Shown here: one piece after another, positions 56,224 to 64,000 of the stretch
Numbering within the stretch: the stretch's first letter is position 1
Layout: each line of letters begins with the position of its first letter
Source of the DNA: Crocodylus rhombifer
Taxonomy: Eukaryota > Chordata > Crocodylia > Crocodylidae
DNA: 64,000 bases
Assembly: GCA_038503035.1 (NCBI GenBank)
Contig: JAVSML010025538.1
Location: 784,832 to 848,831 of the forward strand
Direction: 5' to 3'
Position numbers and translations under genes: made by a program
The notes under the pieces: generated by a model
Database searches by the model: none
What the model was told of the DNA's origin: nothing
The model's input: only the letters and a program-made list of their open reading frames with translations

Positions 56224-57427
56224 ACAGATATAATATACCTTAAATATACCTTTGGGTAAAGTCCACCTGAAGAAACTTGTTGTTCCCTTCAGTTCTACTG
56301 GGTATTTGGAACTGCAGATTGCAAGTGTCCAAAATCAAGTGGACACAAGAAAAAATTTAGCCTGCCTCTGGCTGCTCTTCTTTTTTGAATAGTACAAATC
56401 TATGTGATTTTTCCTCTTTATGTTACACCAGTAGCTCAGAAAGGTTTATACAAGCCATCATCTCCCAACTCACTTAGAAGACTTCATTATCCTACACCAA
56501 GGACAAATTATTTCATGCAGTAGAACTATGTTTGGCAGAGAAACTTCCTTCCTAAATTGAAGGAGTTGATCCTTAAAAGGTTGTCTAATTTACAGGCAAT
56601 TTATACTGTGCTTTGCATGACTCCATTGACTCTACCAAGAGTAGTAAATTTCATTTTCATTCCAGTTGGCAGCCTCCAATGTTGCTATACTGCAAATAAA
56701 GGACCATTTTACAGAAATTGAAGTCCATCTCATTGCTTTGATTTTGAGTTAACTTGTAGTCCACAACCAACGCAAGATAATATTTGAATAGGTATGTTTT
56801 CTGCCCATACAATTCAGGACTCTTCTTTGTTGGTTTGGAAAGTTAGAAGGAATGGAAGTTCCTGAGTAGCAAATATTCCTGCTCACACCAAACTGAAGGT
56901 CTGTGCACCACTAACCTCTGCTCTCTATCACAGATTGGTTTTAGCTTCAAAGCTGAGATTTGGACCCAGTGTTTGGGGAAGTGCAAGGCTATAATTCCAC
57001 CTCACCTATATGGAACTAGAACATGCTGCATACTCAGCAAAGAAAATTAGTAAACAATAAAAAATAGGATACCTGTGAGAAAGGGTTATATAAAAATTAA
57101 GTATTCCAATCTTTATCCAAGTCTGTATTTCACTGGGTGATGTTCACTGTATTTCAGTTATTTACAAAGTACTTTGGAGAAAACTCCTAAGTAGTTATTT
57201 CCAGCTGAATTCTGGCAGCCAGCTATAGACACTAATTCCAAACATCTTCTGATGGGGTCATAAAATGTTCCAGTTAGGTCAAAGGAATGGATGGTGGAAC
57301 ACAGGTTCTTTTCAAATCACATGTTCCTGAGGACTCTTCACTGAAGTTCTACTGCCCTCCCTGAAGCTGTGAGCCTTCTACTGAGATGAAGTCCCTGGCC
57401 ATGTCTTGATGAGCGAGGACATGCCTA
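56224..57427. other. Unassigned AT-rich spacer between inverted repeats
   Basis: No gene or repeat motif recognised. Confidence 0.55.
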
Positions 57428-57689
57428 GCGCAGCATCTCAAAGCAGTTTGAGATGCTGCAAGATGTATGTTGAGATTGAATAAATGTATCATAGGCTCTA
57501 ATTTTGATATTGGAACATCTCAGTATAAAAAAAAATAAAAAAAAGCATGCTAGGAAAAAGCAATACAGGGCATGCTCCTGAGGTGTGCCCTGAGGCAATC
57601 AGAGGCTGGGTCCTCCAAAGAGACTCTCTACCACCAGGCCAGAGTGTCTCTGCCTGCTCCCTTCCCTTGCTGCTCTAGCATGCTGCCTG
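57428..57689 (-). repeat. Hairpin-ended repeat, minus copy
   Basis: Reverse-complement partner of 55958-56223. Its terminal hairpin is perfect: GCAGCATCTCAAA (57430-57442), loop GCAG, complement at 57447-57459. An A-rich stretch near 57526-57545 corresponds to the T-rich middle of the other copy. Confidence 0.68.
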
Positions 57690-60600
57690 GATGCACCCTC
57701 TGTTATTATAAGGGCTACTTTTGAATGACTTCCTCCCCCTGCCCTTTTATTTTGGAGGAGATGGGAAGGTGGGGAGGGGGGGTGGCTCCAATTCACCCAC
57801 CCCACCCTTCAGCACTGGCTGGGAAGCCCCAAGATCAGGCTTTTCCCACTGCTTTTCCCTCCTATTTTGAAAACAGTGAGCACTGGTGACTGTTACTATG
57901 GGTACCTGGCTTCAGACTCCCGGCCTGCATCTAGGTTCCCCTTAGCCCTGAAACCAGCAGTGAACTTCTGTTTGCTCTGGGGTAAAGTTGCAACTCAGAA
58001 CGCTTTGCAAAAAAATGTTCTGAGTTACAGCTGGGAGCTGCACTTCTGTCTGTACTAAAGATATTGTTGGATATGGCAGCTGGTTCTCCAGGGGCAAGGA
58101 GTCAGCTGCTGGAGGGAAAACTACAATCTTGAGACAGTAGACCAGGTATGGGTCTGCTGTCTGACAGCTGAGGGAGACAGGTAGTATTCTGGAAAGGGGA
58201 TCTTTTGGGCACCAGACAATTTGCCCTGGGCCTTTGTCAATTGTATTCAGGCAGACAGAAGAGCCTATAAAGCAGAATGGGATGCATGCTCTGGGTCCCC
58301 CTGGCTGGGTGCTTTTTGCATTGCGAACTGTCTATAGGGAATTCAGACATCCTTTTGCACTTATATACAGGGTAAGCCATTTGAAAATCAGCCAGTTGAT
58401 CTGAACTTTGCTTTCCACACTTAGTAACAGATGGATTGATTTTCATACAGTTTAGGCATGTGATTTATACTAATGAATCACCCTTTGTTTTCTCATTGTA
58501 CAAGAAATCATGAAAAAAACTTCTTTTTACATGCTATTTCAGTCCATCTGCTTCCATCCAGAATTAGGATATACGGAGGAGTGTGAACATTTACACACAT
58601 AAAGAACTCTATACACACTAACAGACTGAAGAAGAGCCCTGGGAATGTGGCTGGATTTAAATCTTTATTTTTATTTGAACTAGCTCTCCTATTCCTAAGA
58701 TTAGCACTTCAGTTCTTGAGAATCTCTCACAACTTAAAACCCTAACTGTAAGCAAACTGAGAAATGGAGTGAATGGATTATGATAGATTTAGAAAATAGA
58801 ACTGTGCTAGGTTAGGAAAAGATGCATGCCAGGCTCAAAGAGTTTGGAGTTGAAGTTCAGATAGTTCTCTCTCGCTAGGTGGGGAATCCCAGTGGTCTTC
58901 AAAATTATTAAAATTCATTCTTTTTGGTAAGAAAGGAGCTAGTATTGAGCTCTAAGCTTAAAGGGCTTCTATGGGGAGGCATCAGGAACAGAGAGACGGC
59001 ACAGTTCACACAGCCATGCTATTTACAACATTCTGTTTCACATGTCACAGTTCAAATCCAGTTGTCTAAAGCTGATGCAATTCAATAGAGTGAGACTATT
59101 CCAGCAGTTGTGGCTATCCTGGCTCATTATTCTTTTTCAGCAAAGCGGGTATGCTACAGTTTGAAACTTCTGAACTGTGTCCTCAGCACTCTGAACTCAA
59201 TTTACTAGCATCTTTCACAGTAAAAATAGGACCAGAAAGTGGTACATTTATAAGGCAAACAGATATAAGGATATTTTTTATTTATTTTTCTTGCAGGAAA
59301 GAGAAACAGCATTACAATGAAGTAGGCAGAAATTAAGCTACCTAGCTGAACTTTATAAGTAAATTCTTTCCTTCCAATGGTGTCAGTGATTTAAAAAAAG
59401 GTAACTGAAGTTATAATCAGTTACAGTATCATCAGTTGAAAATGCTGTAGCCACCAAAGACAGAGCCAAACTTCATTGAACCATCCTCGATCTATGGTTA
59501 CAAGTTATTGCTTTCTAGAAGTGCCATTCCAATAAAAGGATCTGTGGAAAACTGAGGTATGCAAACCATCATAGTGTTTCTTACGGGAAAGTGAATTGGC
59601 TCAGGCAGAAACATCATCAAACCTAATTGCAGCACCATCCATTTCCAGATAAATTCTCTAGAGCTACTTCCTGCACTCTGATCTTGTAGGTAACCCTTTT
59701 AAGAATGGCAACTGGCAAGAAGAGTGAGATTCCTAGTCTTCGGGGTCTCCTGGTTATTTCTATCTGGACAGTGTTCTCTGGTATGTAAGGAACAAGGAAT
59801 TTCAGAGTTTTATGAAGTGAACAGATCTCACAAACTCAATTTCTCTAGTGAGTTCTCCTCAAAGTAAAAAAAGAAGAAAGCAGTAATGGATTAAAGAGGA
59901 AGGCATTGAAAAAGGCAAATCTTAAGGATTATATTAGATCAAGAACTGAGAAAGAGTGGGCATGTGAGCCTGAAGAAACAAATGCCTCTGGACCTCACAC
60001 AGAGCCAGGAAGAGCACAGAGAGATCTAAATCCAAACACAGGGCCAGGACTCAATACTGACTTGGGAAGAAATTGTCACCTGCCCTCAAAAACAGTAAGG
60101 AAACTCCAGAACATTTTCTTTTTAAATTTGGGCAGATAGTCTCTCCTTAAAGCTTCCCCATGGTGTACTTAAATATCACCGCTTACTCCTTTTTAGATCC
60201 TTGAAAGTCTTAGAGAGAAGGTTGTGAGTCAAGTGTGGTGCATTATCCCTTTGTTTTATACTTCTTTGCTTTTATAAGCTAAAGATAACAATTTTTAAAA
60301 AATATTTTTCTCCCTTGTGGCTTGTTGTATGCTCTGAATATACCGCATTTGCTCAGAACTCATCTCAATTTACGTCATATTTCCAATTTAGTAATTGTTC
60401 CAATTTCCTTGCTAACATGTAATAGTTAGATTGTAGCTAGTGAAAACACTGGCTTTTTGCTAATGTATCCCTCTGAGGACATCAAGGTTCATTTACATTA
60501 ATAAAAAGTCTACTACATTCCATGGCTGTCAAATGAAATGCATAAGAACTGAAAAAATTGTATAGAGCCATTTTGATTCACAAATCCTTTACTCTTTGCA

Positions 60601-60733
60601 TAGTTTCTGTAAACAAGTTAACCCTGCTTTACACACAAAAATGACATTGTCAAGAGTAGTAAAATTCAGTCAAAACTGTTTATTTAAACTTTATAGAATC
60701 ACTTGACAAGGTGCATTATAAACCATTTCAAAC
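57690..60733. other. Unassigned sequence
   Basis: About 3 kb without a recognised gene, LINE motif or tandem array; a G-rich run lies near 57760-57790. Confidence 0.55.
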
Positions 60734-60735
60734 TA

Positions 60736-61104
60736 CAGTAAATTCTCTGGTAATCAGCACCTTACAAGCCAGCATGCTCTGTTAACTGGCATGCCAGCTT
60801 GTAAGGAAAAGTGAAACTGGAAGTGCCCACCGTGGTACTTCCAGTTTCTCCAAGCTCCCACAACTCGGGGCAAAGCAGCCTGCGCTTCCGAACCCCCACG
60901 GCCCAGGAACATAATAGGCTGCATGGGGCCGTGCAGGGCCCACCTCCCTGTCCCGTGGGGCCCGTGGTGATGCCATGGGAGGGGCAGAGGGATGCCCCAG
61001 TTGCAGCGGGAGAAGTGGCAGCTGAGGCCCCTCAATTAACTGGCATATTTTTTTATCTGGCATCCCCCATTCCTGGGGGATGCTGGATAACAGAGCTTTT
61101 ACTG
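60736..61104. mobile_element. Tigger/pogo-like MITE, 369 bp
   Basis: Terminal inverted repeats begin CAGTAAATTCTCTGGTAATC on the left and, reversed, CAGTAAAAGCTCTGTTATCC on the right, and TA flanks both ends (60734-60735 and 61105-61106). CAGT..-type ends plus a TA duplication are the signature of Tc1/mariner-superfamily pogo/Tigger elements. The interior is GC-rich, has no transposase, and contains a second inverted pair (CTTACAAGCYRGCATGC type, about 60761-60804). It must have been mobilised by an autonomous relative. Confidence 0.82.
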
Positions 61105-61106
61105 TA

Positions 61107-62593
61107 TAGCATATTCACACTTCATACAGAGTTGTTGGCCTAGCCATTTTCAAATACAATAAATTAAACATATTATCATCTTTGCTATAAACACTTAGAA
61201 GTACAGCGGTTCTGCTTGTGGGTCTGTTCAGACACCCAAACTGCAGACACAAATAACTGAAAAAGCAGTTTGCTGAAAGTGAAAGTCCCAAGCCTGTTAC
61301 CTGTCAGCTCTGTGTTCTTGGGGAACCCTAGCACAGCCTGCCTGACTCACAAAGGAATCACCCCCCAACACACAAACACCTCCGCCTGAAGAAGAACCGA
61401 TTAAAGGAAGGACTTACAAAAGACAATGAATAAGATGCAGTGGGAAATGCACTTAAATCCCTCCAGACAAGGGTGATAGGAGTGAATCAACTCCTCTGGT
61501 CTCATTTATATCAGAGATAGAACCAGATGACAGCTATTTACATGGGAGATGGAACAGGAAAACACCTACATTAGCATTCAGAATGGAGAGCAGAGATTCC
61601 AAGGCAAGGACCACACTGAACTCTGGGACCAGAGAAACAGGGGAGCACTGCATGATGGGGGGTCCCTGCTCCAAATGCTAATGAACCCACATCTGCATAC
61701 ACCCAGCTCAGCATTTATCAGACCAATTATAGTAATGACTCCTTTATTGGTAGCCAAACCACCAAATCTGTCTGTCTGTATTGTAAGCTCCCTCCAAGTA
61801 ATGCCACCCATAGCCAGGAGTGATCAGTTCCTATTATCCAGCATATGAACCATTGTTTACCCCTAAACAAACCTAGTGTTCTCCCTTGAGCCATTGTTAG
61901 TTTTATACAAAAACCCACACCCAAGCTCAAGTTTCTGTCCTGGTGTTTGGACCAAAAACTGCATCAGTTCCACTCTTTTCTTGTCTGGGATCCCTTCATT
62001 GATCATACATAAGGCTCTTCCTGTCTGCAAGCTCCAGCAAACACCTGAGAACCTCAACTGGTTCAAGTTTTCAAGTTTTGCTGAGTGGTGAGATCCCAAC
62101 TCTTTCTCTTTCTCTTTCTCTCTCTCTCTCTCTGATTCCAGGACCCTGACTTTTGCTTTCTTACTCCAGGCACAGCTTTTTAAACCTGACTTTTGTTGAT
62201 CACTCTCTCTCTCTTTCTCTCTCTGACTCCAGAAAGCTGACTTTTACTCTTTGATTCTAGGCACAGCTTTCTGAACTGGACTTCTGCTGATCAAACTTTA
62301 ACTAGACTTCCCCAAATACCTAATTGAAACTATGTGATATTGTAACTGTTTTATTTGTCTCTCTTGTATGGCTGTTACTACTGGTATAATCACAAGTTCA
62401 TATACCTGGCAATAAATAGATTTTATGGTCAAGCTGTTTGCTATACTCTCTCTCTGAACCTCACTTACTTTTCCTTTCTCTTGACCATCCCATTTGCTCT
62501 GCAGCAACACTTCTTTTACCTGAGCCAAAGATCCCTGTAATGCCCAAAACTATGGTGGGGTCTGCTCATCAAGTGCATTACTACTAGGACCAT
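61107..62593. other. Unassigned, possibly LTR-derived sequence
   Basis: No coding motif. TGTTACC at 61295 mirrors the GGTAACA that ends the LTR at 63176, so this stretch could be part of a much longer LTR, but the 583-bp reading is preferred. An AATAAA lies near 62411. The pyrimidine microsatellites and a two-unit duplication are listed separately. Confidence 0.35.
62101..62291 (+). repeat. (CTCTTT)n microsatellite and ~90-bp tandem duplication
   Basis: CT-rich runs at 62101-62134 and 62203-62222 each lead into a similar block of about 70 bases ('tgacttttgctttcttactccagg' versus 'tgacttttactctttgattctagg', both then 'cacagcttt' and '..ctgatca'). Two diverged units. Confidence 0.8.
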
Positions 62594-63176
62594 TGTGACA
62601 AAAGATTGGGATGTGCTAAGTTTTGAGGTGCATGAGGATATCAGCTGAAAGTTCTGATTGGACCCAGGCTGCTCAGACGTAGTCTGTTAGTGTGTGTGTG
62701 TATGTGTGTTTAATTGCATTTATTATTGTCCTGCTGAAATAAGGGCTGAACTGAGTTCAAGGCCCATGAGGGTGTCAGCCTGTTAATGCTAGATAACTTG
62801 GCCTGACTCAGATGTGCTCTGTTAACCCATGTGCTTGTGTCTGACTGCATTTTATTATTGCCCTGATGAACTCAGTTCAAGGCATATGAGGGTGTTAGCC
62901 TCTCAATGCTGAATAACCTGGCCTGGCTAAGGCATGACCTATTAAGCTGTGTGTGTATGTGCATATATGTGTTTGACTGATTCAGTGGTTGGAAGAATCC
63001 AGCCCCACTGAAACTGAGTCCTGCAAGATAGCTCCATTGGGGGTGGGGACTTGTAGAAGGAAGAGATGCAGCTCCATATAGAAACACAAGCAGCACATTG
63101 ATAGAATTACAGAGACCCCAGAAACATACCCCTAATAAATGAGCACACCCCAAAGTGACAGGCAAGTCTGGTAACA
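62594..63176 (+). mobile_element. 5' LTR of an endogenous retrovirus, 583 bp
   Basis: Starts TGTGACAAAAG and ends CTGGTAACA. An AATAAA signal lies near 63134 and a primer-binding-like site begins 3 bases after its end. U3 contains about 2.5 diverged repeats of some 120-130 bases (TGTGTKTAATTGCATTTATT-like, then 'gagttcaagg', 'atgagggtgt', 'ggcctg'), as in many LTR enhancers, with TG runs near 62689-62710. The 3' LTR is outside the window, so LTR identity and target duplication cannot be tested. The left end is less certain than the right. Confidence 0.65.
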
Positions 63177-63179
63177 AAT

Positions 63180-63197
63180 TGGTGGAGAATGAGGGCA
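63180..63197 (+). other. Putative primer-binding site
   Basis: TGGTGGAGAATGAGGGCA starts 3 bases after the LTR end, where a retroviral PBS belongs. The leading TGG fits a tRNA CCA end. The first nine or so bases fit the 3' end of a tRNA-Ala, but the rest does not match well, so the primer tRNA is not assigned. Confidence 0.55.
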
Positions 63198-63434
63198 GCA
63201 CGTGACCCTAATCATGAGATAATTGTTGAGTAGCTCCTGCAGAGTGGAGAAACTGAGGCACAGACTTGAGAGAGAGATTTTTCTTCCCTTTTTTTCCCCT
63301 CTCTTTTCTTTCCTATCAGACCAAGCTCCTTTAGCGAGGTCTCTCTCTCATAAAATGTTTGGTAACCTCCTGTAACTTTAAAGTTAAGAAAGTGCTTAGA
63401 ATAACTTTAAGACCGTGCCATAAAGAGTTAAGAG

Positions 63435-64000
63435 TTGTACCTTAGAATTAAGATTTTACAGCAATACCGAGTCTATGGTAGATATTTGAATGACTGCATG
63501 AAAGAGGCTTTTGGTAGTGCACTAAGGGAAGTTGAGATGGCTGGGAAAACTCCCTTAATTGCTTGCTTGCGACAAGAGAAAACCAGCAGGTTAGAGAGAT
63601 GGATAATGAAGAAGTGGAAATGCCTCTGGGAAAGGGGGTACTTCAAGGGTGAGAATCCCCTGACTGAAGTGAGTCTGGGCTTTGAACAGTATTGCACAAC
63701 CATTAAGCCACGTGGTAATGCAAAGGATGTGGCTGCTGCATGGGCATTAATCTATGCATGATTGGAAATGGTGGAAATGTTAAGGGGGAGGCAGGAACTG
63801 GAACTTAAGAGCAGTTACAACAGCATTTGAGTGAATGTGAGATGGACATGTGTGACTTTATAACAGAAAAGTTTAAAATGGTGACTTTACTTAGAAATAT
63901 ACAAGAGGAGAGAAACAAGGCAAGCAGGAATGTAGAGCAGTATAGGGAAGAGTTAACACACACAAAAAAATTGTTAGAAGAAGCAGGAGCAGCAACTCTT
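63435..64000 (+). pseudogene. ERV leader and gag-like region, 5' part
   Basis: A 108-codon frame (63435-63761) with no recognised domain is followed, in another frame, by a stretch open from 63848 to the window end. The latter is charged and looks coiled-coil-like (NIQEERNKASRNVEQYREEL). Position after the LTR and PBS suggests gag, and a coiled coil near the start of Gag would suit an ERV-L- or spuma-like element, but no capsid or zinc-knuckle motif is in view. At least one frameshift or stop separates the two stretches, so it is broken or its start is misread. The element continues to the right. Confidence 0.45.

Noticed and set aside
57428..57460. Terminal hairpin taken as a Helitron 3' end
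   Set aside because: One copy has CTAG shortly after the hairpin, but it is not followed by T and the partner copy at 56193-56223 lacks it; no TC start was found.
61295..63176. A 1.9-kb LTR starting at TGTTACC (61295)
   Set aside because: The start mirrors the GGTAACA end, but 583 bp from 62594 better fits the onset of the U3 repeats and usual LTR size; kept only as an alternative.
1..64000. tRNA, rRNA or snRNA genes and CRISPR arrays
   Set aside because: No cloverleaf with A and B boxes, rRNA core sequence or regularly spaced direct repeats was seen by eye; a covariance-model scan would be needed to exclude small RNAs fully.

Overview
This is a vertebrate nuclear window with no host gene that I can recognise. 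A sauropsid genome, most likely a crocodilian (a turtle is the alternative), is suggested by many CR1 retrotransposons of several ages, a Tx1-clade LINE with two ORFs, long solo LTRs, and small DNA transposons in an AT-rich background. I see no bacterial-type operon, tRNA, rRNA or CRISPR array. The window looks intergenic or intronic, and most of its organised sequence is transposable elements nested in one another.

Layout. 1-2146: two CR1 pieces on the minus strand; the outer one carries an endonuclease-RT frame with no stop for about 500 codons that runs off the left edge. 3286-3800: foldback repeats. 5560-8336: a near-complete old plus-strand CR1 with an ORF1 esterase remnant. 9428-15590: CR1 tails, a 5'-truncated CR1 and a short terminal-inverted-repeat element in AT-rich sequence. 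18280-18930: an old non-CR1 LINE tail. 23389-31620: a dense CR1 block broken by two solo LTRs with LTR-like ends and 4-bp target duplications.

32990-45232 is the most striking part. Two minus-strand copies of a Tx1/L1-like LINE (ORF1 with a CCHC knuckle; ORF2 with APE endonuclease, RT and a C-terminal CCHC motif) lie head to tail. The outer ends and the junction are all short GGAA/TTCC repeats, which suggests insertion into that microsatellite. Each copy was later hit by a plus-strand CR1. The copies carry largely different deletions: copy 1 lost the middle of its endonuclease and the ORF2 C-terminus, and copy 2 lost the N-terminal part of its RT.

45233-61106 is mostly unassigned AT-rich sequence. 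It holds a 1.2-kb DNA-transposon-like element, a probable minus-strand LTR, the C-terminus of another LINE, a CR1 cut by a 10-N gap, an inverted pair of hairpin-bearing repeats and a Tigger/pogo-like MITE. The right edge (62594-64000) appears to be the 5' end of an endogenous retrovirus: LTR, primer-binding site and the start of a broken gag-like region, continuing beyond the window.

The elements form a layered record: old CR1s were interrupted by LTR elements, Tx1 LINEs went into a microsatellite, and CR1s went into the Tx1 copies. All calls rest on translated motifs and alignments made by eye, so element boundaries are usually uncertain by 5-30 bases.
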